Part shown: in pieces, positions 53,085 through 60,126 of the stretch
Layout of the letters: every line of letters starts with the position of its first letter
Position numbering within the stretch: the first letter of the stretch is position 1
DNA from: Claveliimonas acetigenes
GTDB taxonomy: Bacteria; Bacillota; Clostridia; Lachnospirales; Lachnospiraceae
Length of the DNA stretch: 64,000 bases
Direction: 5' to 3'
NCBI RefSeq assembly: GCF_025567385.1
Contig: NZ_JAOQJU010000002.1
Span: forward strand, 186,001-250,000
Notes under the pieces: generated by a model
Told to the model about the DNA's origin: nothing
Seen by the model: only the letters and a program-made list of their open reading frames with translations
The model's database searches: none
Program-made: the position numbers and the translations under genes

Positions 53085-54131
53085 TTATGCTATCAGTGCC
53101 AGTTCTTTATCAAACTGCATCTGCGCTGTTTCCCATCCGAACAGCAGCCTTGGGTAGTTGTTGATCCAGTCTGCTACCTCTTGGATGTCCTCCTCGGTCT
53201 TGTCATCAAAATTTGTTCCCTTTGGTACTTTCCTGCGTACCAGTTTGTTCTGATTCTCATTGCTTCCACGTTCGTAACTGGAATACGGGTGGCAGTAATA
53301 CACCTTGGTTCTGCTATCTCCGTCCTGCCGGATGCTCTTTTCCAATCCCTCGCAGTCGCTGAATTCCGTACCGTTGTCCACAGTGATAGTCTTAAATATT
53401 CGGCTGAACCTCTCTCCCCACTTTTCTTCCAGTCGGTCTATGCAGGAGACCACCTGCTCCGTTGTGTGCTCTGTCAGCAGGAACATTAATTCTTCTCTGG
53501 TCTTTCTCTCTGTGAGCACTAAAAGGCTGTGCTTTGATTCTCCTCTCTTTCCGATAACGGTATCCATCTCCCAGTGCCCGAATTCCTCTCTGTTATCTAT
53601 TTCATCCGGTCGCTTCTCTATGGATGTTCCAGCCGCTGCTCTTGCCTGCGTTTTTCTCACGGTTTTCTTTTTCTTCTTCCTGTTGCCTTTAATCGGCAGG
53701 TCTTTGTTTGTGAGGTTCAGAAACAATCCGAGGTCTATGTATCGGTATAATGTTGGTCTGGATATGGTTACCGAGAATTCCAGTCCCTGCTGATCTATGT
53801 ATCCGAGTACCGCTCCGACAGAGAAGTCCTCGTTTACCATTTTATCTTCTATAAAATCTGCCAGTTTTTGATCATTGCCTATCTTTAGTTCTGGTCCCTT
53901 TGCCCGCAGGTTTTCTTCGTACTTTGCCTGTGCGATGTCTGGGGAGTATCTTTCTTCCTCTGTTAAGTCTGAGTTTGTGTGGATATACCTGCCACGCTTC
54001 AGTTCCCGGTAGATTGTTGAATTATGCACTCCCAGTTGATCCGCTATCTCCTGCGGCGTATGTTTCGCTTTCAGTAATGCTTCTATCTTCAATCGATCCG
54101 CTTTTGTCAGCTGCTTAAATCTTCGAGCCAT
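53085..54131 (-). CDS. IS30-family transposase
   Basis: 348 residues from the ATG at 54131 (AGGAG before). N-terminal helix-turn-helix QEIADQLGVHNSTIYRELKRG, then the DDE core: WEMDTVIG, TVDNGTEF and SYERGSNENQNKLVRR. Complete and probably active. The ends of the IS could not be resolved: no convincing inverted repeat pair was found in 52850-53085 and 54132-54250. It sits between gltX and the phage genes. Confidence 0.9.
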   Translation of the reverse strand: MARRFKQLTKADRLKIEALLKAKHTPQEIADQLGVHNSTIYRELKRGRYIHTNSDLTEEERYSPDIAQAKYEENLRAKGPELKIGNDQKLADFIEDKMVNEDFSVGAVLGYIDQQGLEFSVTISRPTLYRYIDLGLFLNLTNKDLPIKGNRKKKKKTVRKTQARAAAGTSIEKRPDEIDNREEFGHWEMDTVIGKRGESKHSLLVLTERKTREELMFLLTEHTTEQVVSCIDRLEEKWGERFSRIFKTITVDNGTEFSDCEGLEKSIRQDGDSRTKVYYCHPYSSYERGSNENQNKLVRRKVPKGTNFDDKTEEDIQEVADWINNYPRLLFGWETAQMQFDKELALIA

Positions 54132-54348
54132 GTTATCAGTCTCCTTTATCCGCATTGTTCCTTACCATTATCATAAAAACGGTTATATTTTTCAATAACT
54201 TTTTCCTTATAAAATAGGGTAAGAATGCAACAAAAAAGAGGTTATAAATTTGGTGAATTTACGGGTTATAAATGACTTGAATAGTACCCGAACCAGAGTT
54301 AATATACCAACATCAAAAGAAAAGAACAAATGTACGGAGGTGCTTGTT

Positions 54349-54549
54349 GTGGTAGTTATGAAAGCGATTATTGATGTTTGGAATCTGCTTGAAAAATATG
54401 ATATTGAATATGTGAATGTATGCTCCACGATGGTTGCGATTTCCAATGCTGAATATGAGCGACTTCTTGGTTTATCAAAAAATAAGCAGTATATTCAAAA
54501 CCTGCGGAATCGCAGTCCATTTGCGATCCAATGGATGGCTAGTCATTAA
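54349..54549 (+). CDS. Small hypothetical protein
   Basis: About 66 residues if the GTG at 54349 is used (GGAGG 10 nt before); an ATG at 54358 is also possible. Contains MKAIIDVWNLLEKYDIEY and AEYERLLGLSKNKQY. No family recognised. The first of several short plus-strand genes at the phage edge. Confidence 0.5.
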   Translation: MVVMKAIIDVWNLLEKYDIEYVNVCSTMVAISNAEYERLLGLSKNKQYIQNLRNRSPFAIQWMASH

Positions 54550-54561
54550 GGAGGTATTCTC

Positions 54562-54687
54562 ATGGCTGATAGCCATCTCTCCGGGGCGGCCTGCCCCGGC
54601 TCTAACCCACCGATGCCCGGTCCCAAGTCCGGGAGGAGGAAGTGTGAGGGGAGCAAAAGGACAATGCCATGTCTGAGTGATGTCTGA
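54562..54687 (+). CDS. 41-residue hypothetical peptide
   Basis: Starts MADSHLSGAACPGSNPPMPG after a near-perfect AAGGAGG with 7-nt spacing, 12 bp past the previous gene. Rich in Gly, Pro, Lys and Cys. The DNA here is GC-rich with hairpins (CCGGGGC/GCCCCGG near 54580-54600), unlike its flanks. Could be a real small protein or part of a structured RNA. Confidence 0.45.
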   Translation: MADSHLSGAACPGSNPPMPGPKSGRRKCEGSKRTMPCLSDV

Positions 54688-54926
54688 CAAGTTTGACTGG
54701 TTTTTAATGTGAAAGCCTTGAAACCGTGGAGGAGTTATTGGCTCTGCCGATTGCCCGGTGCAACTCGTTGACTTTGTTTCCTGCTCCGGCAGAGAAAGGC
54801 TTGGGTGATGTGTAGCCGAGCACGAGGTTTTTCCTCTGAACCGTATCAGCGGACGTCCTCTCCATCTCCGTAATTGATGGGCGACATGGCTCTTGTTCCT
54901 TTTAATTTCAGAAAGGGTTTGTTAAA
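54688..54926 (+). other. 239-bp region without an intact gene
   Basis: No good open frame. A protein-like reading (ETVEELLALPIARCNS) runs from about 54721 to a stop near 54810, and a related reading continues in another frame, which suggests decay. The stem CTCTGCCG/CGGCAGAG (54742-54749 and 54787-54794) could be RNA structure. Confidence 0.4.
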
Positions 54927-55115
54927 ATGATTGGAGAAAAATATAAAAATTATACTATAAATGTTTATTGGCGTGACAGCGACTTTGGATTTAGGTTCAG
55001 AATTTACAATGCTGAAAATTCCCTTGTTTATGAAAGTTCGGAAGCGTATTTTTATGATTATAATGCGACCAAAGCCGCAAAAGAAGCCATTGATGATCTG
55101 GAGGTGTCCGAATGA
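54927..55115 (+). CDS. Small hypothetical protein, 62 residues
   Basis: Starts MIGEKYKNYTINVYWRDSD; a beta-rich first half and a helical end NATKAAKEAIDDLEVSE. Overlaps the next gene by ATGA, so the two are co-translated. No family recognised. Confidence 0.6.
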   Translation: MIGEKYKNYTINVYWRDSDFGFRFRIYNAENSLVYESSEAYFYDYNATKAAKEAIDDLEVSE

Positions 55116-55321
55116 ATAAAGAATTGCTTGAGCCGATCATGCGTGCCCATGGCGACCGCAATAAGGACTTGGCCGCTGCCATCGGTATGTCTGTACCGAA
55201 TTTCTCTACCATATGGAATGGTCGGGGCGAGTTCGGTCTGAAGTATATCCGTCTGATTGCTCGGCGGTACTCTCTTACTCCGGAGCAGGTCTATAAAATC
55301 TTTATCTTTCCGCAGGGGTAA
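55112..55321 (+). CDS. Small Cro/CI-like DNA-binding protein
   Basis: 69 residues. Helix-turn-helix of the XRE type: DRNKDLAAAIGMSVPNFSTI, then LKYIRLIARRYSLTPEQVY. Likely a phage regulator. A hairpin terminator follows. Confidence 0.75.
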   Translation: MNKELLEPIMRAHGDRNKDLAAAIGMSVPNFSTIWNGRGEFGLKYIRLIARRYSLTPEQVYKIFIFPQG

Positions 55322-55340
55322 CCATTGCCCCTGCTTTCTT
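55312..55340 (+). terminator. Terminator after the Cro/CI-like gene
   Basis: Stem GCAGGGG/CCCCTGC (55312-55318, 55328-55334) and TTTCTTT. Confidence 0.7.
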
Positions 55341-55371
55341 TGTGGCTTTCGGATTTGCCCCAATTTGCCGA

Positions 55372-55405
55372 CAAAAAATGCCCGGTGGGTATTTCTCCCA
55401 CCGGG
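55372..55405 (-). terminator. Terminator of the lysis/tail operon
   Basis: Perfect 9-bp stem CCCGGTGGG/CCCACCGGG (55381-55389, 55397-55405), then a T run on the minus strand, downstream of the endolysin gene. Confidence 0.8.
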
Positions 55406-55553
55406 TTGCTTTCTGCCTGTCTGTGGCTCTCCTGTGCTGTCACGGGCGGTGTTCTGTTGGTGCTTTGCTCCCGACTTTTCTGTCAGTTACATACCCCCTT
55501 TAGAACCCCCTCTGGGGCACATCATACCTCCGTTCTTGGAATCAGTCAATCGC

Positions 55554-56984
55554 CTATTTCAGAAGTTCGTTGACCTTTTTCTGCACCGCTGTATAGTCGT
55601 ATCCGGCAGCTGTCAGTTTCTTCTTTCTGTCAGCACCGTTGCCCCACTTTCCTGCAATGACTTCCTTGGCGATTTCAGTCACGGATTTCCCCGCTGATCC
55701 ACTAAGCTGCTTGTTGACCTCTTTCTGCACTGCATCGTAGTCATAGCCTGCTGCCTGCAGTTTGGATTTCCGGGTATCTCCGTTGCCCCACTTTCCTGCG
55801 ATCACTTCTTTTGCCACCTCTGCCACGCTCTTGGTCGGCGTTGCTGTGTTTCCGCTTACCAGTCGGTTGACTTCTGCCTGCACTGCTGCATAATCGTATC
55901 CGGCGTTCTGCAGGGCGGTCTTTCTGTCATCGCCATTTCCCCACTTGCCTGCGAGGACTTCCTTTGCCAGTTCGCTCACGGTCTTGCTTCCGGCAGGATT
56001 CTTCTGTGTTCCGTCTGCGTCATATTTAGGGGTAATGTATCCACGGATGTATCTTCCGTTGACCTTCAGACTCCGGCGTTTTACCGAATTTGAGTAGTTG
56101 CCCTCTATCACAATAATGGTATTACCATTTACAGATTCTACCGTTCCGATGTGATCCGGGTATCCTGTGTTGTCGCCCTTGCCGCTGTCATCCCAGTCAT
56201 AAATGACAAAATCTGCCGGGGATGGAACGTAGGCATCGTTCTCCTGCCAGATCCCCATGCTCACAGCCAGTTCTATCATCTTGTTGCAGGAGCATTCCAC
56301 GGGGATGATGTCGGTGTATCCCAGTTTAATTGCCAGTGCCGATACCGTTCCGGCACACCATGCATCCGTGTATTTCAGCGCATACCCTCTCGGATGCGGC
56401 AGGTATGTATTGTAAATGTCGATGATTGTCTTATGGCTTCCGTCCGCTTCATTCTTCCCGATCCATGACTGAGCCAATGCTACTACTGCGCTTCTTGTTT
56501 TCATGGCTACTGCCTCCTTGTCATATTCTGTTAATCCGTACTGGGTAACCAGTCGGTATGTATTTTCCACATAGGTGCTTGATGTTGCGTACCCATCGTC
56601 CTTGATGGTCTGCAGGTACTGCTTCGGGTCCGTGATTCCTCTGAGGTTCTGGTATCTTGCCAGTTGGATGAATTCAAAGTAGCCACGCACCCCTTCCTCC
56701 ATGCTGTCATATGCCCGGAAGTTGTCCTTGATGGTCGTCAGCGTTCCCGGCTGATATTCTTCCTTGGTGGTCATATTCACGCTCCTGCCGGTCCACTTGC
56801 TTCCGCACTTGAGTCCGAAGTAATTGTGGTATTCTGCCGCCAGTCTGCTTTCGCCCCACCCGCTTTCAAGAATTGCCTGCGCTATGATGGGACTGTGGAC
56901 TTTGATTCCGTATGCTCCTGCGTACTTCTGTACGAATCCTGCAATGTCCTGTATAAATTTCTTCTGTTTCTCCGTGAGTGCCAT
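55554..56984 (-). CDS. Phage endolysin: glucosaminidase, CHAP-like peptidase and three Cpl-7 repeats
   Basis: 476 residues. Residues 1-150 form a FlgJ-type glucosaminidase (SPIIAQAILESGWGESRLA with the catalytic Glu). Residues 158-325 form a CHAP-like amidase/peptidase with Cys in YTDAWCAGTV and His in DHIGTVESVNGN. The C-terminus has three CW_7 repeats of the type VIAGKWGNGDDRK, then AGYDYAAVQ. It digests peptidoglycan in two ways at the end of the lytic cycle. Strong ribosome site. Confidence 0.93.
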   Translation of the reverse strand: MALTEKQKKFIQDIAGFVQKYAGAYGIKVHSPIIAQAILESGWGESRLAAEYHNYFGLKCGSKWTGRSVNMTTKEEYQPGTLTTIKDNFRAYDSMEEGVRGYFEFIQLARYQNLRGITDPKQYLQTIKDDGYATSSTYVENTYRLVTQYGLTEYDKEAVAMKTRSAVVALAQSWIGKNEADGSHKTIIDIYNTYLPHPRGYALKYTDAWCAGTVSALAIKLGYTDIIPVECSCNKMIELAVSMGIWQENDAYVPSPADFVIYDWDDSGKGDNTGYPDHIGTVESVNGNTIIVIEGNYSNSVKRRSLKVNGRYIRGYITPKYDADGTQKNPAGSKTVSELAKEVLAGKWGNGDDRKTALQNAGYDYAAVQAEVNRLVSGNTATPTKSVAEVAKEVIAGKWGNGDTRKSKLQAAGYDYDAVQKEVNKQLSGSAGKSVTEIAKEVIAGKWGNGADRKKKLTAAGYDYTAVQKKVNELLK

Positions 56985-57044
56985 ACTGCTGCCTCCTTCT
57001 GAAATAAAACAGGGCGGCTCTGCGGCCGCCCCGGTCTTTAATTG

Positions 57045-57302
57045 TTATTTAGGCTCTGTATAGGTCAGTGCCCGGTCGCTGTCCGTGATTCCCTTTGTGG
57101 TCGGGTCTGTCACAACTCCGAGGATTGCAAGCACTGCGAACGCTGCGTTGACCACCTCAAGGAGTTTATTTCCCAGATCTCCGAGGTCGATGGTAAATCC
57201 GAACACCGCAGCCACCACCTGCACGAGCAGGAGTGCTGCCGGGATGATTGCCACCCAGAATGCCTTGTTTTTCAGTCTTACGGTCCAGTTAATTGTTTTC
57301 AT
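57045..57302 (-). CDS. Phage holin, phi-LC3 type
   Basis: 85 residues, starting INWTVRLKNKAFWVAIIPA, with two hydrophobic segments and the family end VVTDPTTKGITDSDRALTY. Forms the membrane lesion that lets endolysin out. Confidence 0.92.
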   Translation of the reverse strand: MKTINWTVRLKNKAFWVAIIPAALLLVQVVAAVFGFTIDLGDLGNKLLEVVNAAFAVLAILGVVTDPTTKGITDSDRALTYTEPK

Positions 57303-57609
57303 GGTTTTTGCCCTCTTTCTTGTTTAAATGTAATTCATGGATTTCTTCGTACATCTTAGTGATCATTCCGTTACCGCCCAGTGCGTGGTATGCTGCGTAC
57401 ATCTCCATAAAGTTTTCGTAAGCGTAGGACGGGATGCTTCCTGCTTTCATGTACTTGTCGTGGTACTCGATCAACTGCACCCGCAGCAGGAGCATTGTGC
57501 CCTTGCTGTTGGCATCCCGGTCTTTCTTCTGTCTTTTTAACAGCCATACAATGTAACCCAGTAAAATCGGCAGGGCAATGGTGTATGTCTGCATCAAGAA
57601 TTGCTCCAT
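57289..57609 (-). CDS. Phage membrane protein of the lysis region
   Basis: 106 residues from the ATG at 57609. One N-terminal membrane helix (TYTIALPILLGYIVWLLKRQ) and a conserved cytoplasmic part with RVQLIEYHDKYM and AYHALGGNGMITKMYEEI. Found beside holins in Firmicute phages; may be an accessory holin or antiholin. Overlaps the holin by 14 bp. Confidence 0.8.
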   Translation of the reverse strand: MEQFLMQTYTIALPILLGYIVWLLKRQKKDRDANSKGTMLLLRVQLIEYHDKYMKAGSIPSYAYENFMEMYAAYHALGGNGMITKMYEEIHELHLNKKEGKNHENN

Positions 57610-57833
57610 TGGTCTTTGTTCCTTTCTAATCCGATGCACCCTTTGCATGGCTTCTGGGTCATTGGAATGTGGTAATTTACGCAGTGGGAGCAGGTGCCGC
57701 TTTCCGCACACTGGAGGTCACATTCCTTCATGTGCTTATGGCAGTACCTGCTCCCATGTGAATGACTGCATTTGAAGTTATTCTGCCGGGGTTTCTCCCT
57801 GCTCCGGCTCTTCCGTGTTTTCTTCTGTTTCAT
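57594..57833 (-). CDS. Small Cys/His-rich phage protein
   Basis: Up to 79 residues, start uncertain. Cysteine pairs in KCSHSHGSRYCHKHMKECD, then TCSHCVNY and PCKGC suggest zinc binding. Overlaps both neighbours; the ribosome site is weak, so the true start may be inside. Similar short Cys-rich proteins occur in phage lysis modules. Confidence 0.5.
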   Translation of the reverse strand: MKQKKTRKSRSREKPRQNNFKCSHSHGSRYCHKHMKECDLQCAESGTCSHCVNYHIPMTQKPCKGCIGLERNKDQWSNS

Positions 57834-58065
57834 CCGGGATTACCTCCTCTGCTGAGTTATCCCCGGACGCAGGAGGGAGTTCCCCAGTGTACGGTTCTCC
57901 GATGTACCCCTCGTATTCCTCTGGCGTGATGACCGCAGCGTATACGTCCTGTCCCGCCAGTTCCTTGACCTGTTCCTGCTTGTCCGCACCGAGTACCTGC
58001 GTATAGGTCTTGCTGCCCGCCTTGATCTGCTTCCAGTAGATTTTTGCGATTGCTGTGATTTTCAT
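57778..58065 (-). CDS. Phage tail-associated protein, XkdX/CD1375-like
   Basis: 95 residues. The N-terminus AIAKIYWKQIKAGSKTYTQV resembles XkdX-type proteins, and the tail is acidic, rich in Glu and Pro (EETEENTEEPEQGE). Located after the tail genes as usual. Confidence 0.7.
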   Translation of the reverse strand: MKITAIAKIYWKQIKAGSKTYTQVLGADKQEQVKELAGQDVYAAVITPEEYEGYIGEPYTGELPPASGDNSAEEVIPDETEENTEEPEQGETPAE

Positions 58066-58089
58066 GGTGGTTGTCCTCCTTAAATTTAT

Positions 58090-58275
58090 TTATGCCATGG
58101 CTTCGTAAAGTTCCATGATGGCATCTGAATTGGTTACCGTTTCCTCGTAGTTTTCAATGATCGCCGCTTCGAGGATTTCCTGCGATTCCCGGAGTTCTGC
58201 GTTCTCCTTCCGCAGTGCCTTGTTTTCCTCCTGCAGTCTTATGTAGGCTGCATGGAGCATTTTCTCATTTCTCAT
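58090..58275 (-). CDS. Small coiled-coil phage protein
   Basis: 61 residues from the ATG at 58275 (GGAGG before). EENKALRKENAELRESQEIL is a leucine-zipper-like heptad run. Lies between the reverse transcriptase and the lysis genes. Unknown role. Confidence 0.7.
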   Translation of the reverse strand: MRNEKMLHAAYIRLQEENKALRKENAELRESQEILEAAIIENYEETVTNSDAIMELYEAMA

Positions 58276-58287
58276 TGATTGCACCTC

Positions 58288-59364
58288 CTATGGTTCTAAT
58301 GGTTGCCTGAGCCAGTCCTCTATGAATAACTCATTAAAGTACTGATCCATCTTCTTTACCAGTTGTTTTGAATTTCCCCGGAGTGCGTGCGCCCTCCATG
58401 ACTGGTATTGCATTTGGACGTCCTCAAATGTAACCCTGCCCTCCTCTAGCAGTGTTTTCATCTTACGGAGTTTCCTCCGCTGCCTTGTTACCGACTTCCT
58501 GCTGATTTTCATGTAGACCTTGCCTGTTTCGGTCATTCTGAAATGGAATCCTAAGAATTTGATACCGTTGCGAATCGGGTATAACTGAGTTTTCTTTGGG
58601 TTCAGTTCCAACCCGATTTCTGTCAGTTTTTCCTCGATGCGCTCCCGGCAGTATTTCAAATATTCTTTGTCGTGATGTATGAGGTAGAAGTCGTCCATGT
58701 ATCTGCCATAATACTTGATGTGCAGTTCCTCTTTGATGAAATGGTCTAATTCGTTCAGCGTTGCCAGTGCTAGTATCTGTGATACTTGGCTGCCGAGTCC
58801 GAGACCCACATCTCCGAAGATTGCGATTGCTTCCTCGGTGTATTTGACGATCCGCTCATCCTTGAAACGCTTCCGTACCTGCCGCATGGCCGCTTCGTGG
58901 TTGATGCTGTCGAAGTAGTGCCGGATATCAAACTGATAGACGTATCCGTCCAGTCCGTATTCCCGGTAGTACTTCTGCAGGTGCGCTTTCAATCTCCGCA
59001 TAGCGAAGTCCACGCCCCTGCCGGGCAGGCTCGCACCGTTGTCATAGATGAATGTCGCCATCAGACCGGGGACGAGTGCGTTGTCGCATAGCGACCTTTG
59101 GAACACCTTGTTTCTGAAACGCAGGGACTGTATCTCCCTTTCCTTTGGCTCATATATCTTGAACCGTATCGGAGGCTCTGTGTGGTATCTGCCGCTTTCG
59201 AGCTGCTCCTGCAGGATGAGCGTTTCTTCCAAGATGTTTTCTATGTACCTTGCGGTACTGTCTTTCCATCCGACACCGAGCCGACATTTCATGCCGCTCT
59301 TGTATAGGCTCTCGTATGCGATTACCTTGTCGAAATCGTCAAAGTCCTGTGTTTCTATATTCAT
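58288..59364 (-). CDS. DGR reverse transcriptase
   Basis: 358 residues of the diversity-generating retroelement group. The palm motif A is FDIRHYFDSI (145-154). Motif B reads LGSQVSQ (190-196): the DGR form (I/V/L)GxxxSQ instead of QGxxxSP. The catalytic YMDD is at 222-225, and GIKFLGFHFRMT lies near 267. No group II intron maturase or endonuclease domain. It copies the template RNA with errors at adenine and rewrites the variable repeat of the tail gene. Order: target, avd, template, RT, as in the Bordetella phage system. Confidence 0.95.
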   Translation of the reverse strand: MNIETQDFDDFDKVIAYESLYKSGMKCRLGVGWKDSTARYIENILEETLILQEQLESGRYHTEPPIRFKIYEPKEREIQSLRFRNKVFQRSLCDNALVPGLMATFIYDNGASLPGRGVDFAMRRLKAHLQKYYREYGLDGYVYQFDIRHYFDSINHEAAMRQVRKRFKDERIVKYTEEAIAIFGDVGLGLGSQVSQILALATLNELDHFIKEELHIKYYGRYMDDFYLIHHDKEYLKYCRERIEEKLTEIGLELNPKKTQLYPIRNGIKFLGFHFRMTETGKVYMKISRKSVTRQRRKLRKMKTLLEEGRVTFEDVQMQYQSWRAHALRGNSKQLVKKMDQYFNELFIEDWLRQPLEP

Positions 59365-59514
59365 TTTTCAGTGTTGGCGGCTGATAGCAGTACCAAACCA
59401 TAAAGGCTTGACTGCGTCCGCTTCCTTGTTTTCCTTTCGGAAGGACTATGCTCTCCTTTAGTGATTTTGGACTGGGTTCGGCTTTCGCTTACTACTCTCC
59501 CTCATTCACCAAAT

Positions 59515-59615
59515 CGGGGCGGACTCCATTGTTGCCATTGTACGCATTGTTGTTGTTGAGCGTACCGCCTGTGTTGACATTGCGGACATTGTAGGAGTTG
59601 GCGGAGTTCGGTGTT
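59515..59615 (-). repeat. DGR template repeat (TR)
   Basis: 101 bp that match the variable repeat 60139-60239 at a fixed offset of 624 bp with no gaps. Of 33 adenines on the coding (minus) strand, 16 differ in the variable repeat; of the other 68 positions none differs. The template carries ten AAC/AAT codons at the positions that vary. It lies 30 bp after the avd stop and 150 bp before the RT gene, so it is probably transcribed with both. Confidence 0.97.
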
Positions 59616-59639
59616 ACAGAGCATGACCTGTATTTTTAT

Positions 59640-59655
59640 CCCTGCTATGGCAGGG
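59640..59655 (-). other. Hairpin at the avd stop, just before the template repeat
   Basis: CCCTGC/GCAGGG with a 4-nt loop, overlapping the avd stop codon. May shape the template RNA. Confidence 0.5.
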
Positions 59656-60058
59656 AGGAATACCTCTTGATGTCGCCCTCTACCCATCGCTTCATAGCGA
59701 ATTTGGTATTGCTCGCAAGCTTTGTCCAGTAGGCTATCTTGTCCGTGTCGATTGAGAACATCTCGTGTGCTACCTCAATCAATCCCATAAGGTCAGCAAG
59801 TGCGGCTCCGGCTTCTGCCTGCCATTTCCTCCTCATTTGGTATTCTGCAGCAGTACTGGGATATATGGAATTTGCCCTCCGTACTTTCCCGTAGACCTCC
59901 AGTGCATTGTTTATGATCCTGTCAGTCACGGTGTGTTGGTAACGGGCCGGGAAGTTATCCCGGTTCTTCGTTACCCTCAGCGTGTGGATCAGCAGTTCCT
60001 TGGCTTTCGTTCCTGTTTCAAATACCCCAGTGCTGCGTTTTCCTCTTGGCACTGCCAT
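59645..60058 (-). CDS. avd: DGR accessory variability determinant Avd
   Basis: 137 residues, basic and helical: RYQHTVTDRIINNALEVYGK, then AEYQMRRKWQAEAGAALADL and KIAYWTKLASNTKFAMKRWV. Four-helix bundle of the 23S-IVP/Avd family that forms a pentamer and binds the RT and template RNA. AGGAGG precedes the start. It lies between the target and the template. Confidence 0.92.
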   Translation of the reverse strand: MAVPRGKRSTGVFETGTKAKELLIHTLRVTKNRDNFPARYQHTVTDRIINNALEVYGKVRRANSIYPSTAAEYQMRRKWQAEAGAALADLMGLIEVAHEMFSIDTDKIAYWTKLASNTKFAMKRWVEGDIKRYSSLP

Positions 60059-60087
60059 GGTTTCCTCCTGTTTCAGTTACGGATTAT

Positions 60088-60126
60088 GCCCCTTACGGGG
60101 CGATGAGGACTGCCGAGGGCAGTCCT
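60088..60126 (-). other. Two hairpins downstream of the variable repeat
   Basis: First: 9-bp stem AGGACTGCC/GGCAGTCCT (60106-60114, 60118-60126), covering the target stop codon. Second: GCCCC/GGGGC with a GTAA loop on the minus strand (60088-60092, 60097-60101). Hairpins of this size just after a variable repeat mark DGR target sites and aid homing in the phage model. Confidence 0.75.

Noticed and set aside
52920..54250. Terminal inverted repeats of the IS30 element
   Set aside because: Only weak similarity (TTTTATTGCAAAAT against TTTTTTGTTGCATT) was seen; not enough to call ends.
54475..54690. Minus-strand 71-residue frame over the GC-rich stretch
   Set aside because: No ribosome site and it overlaps plus-strand frames with good ribosome sites.
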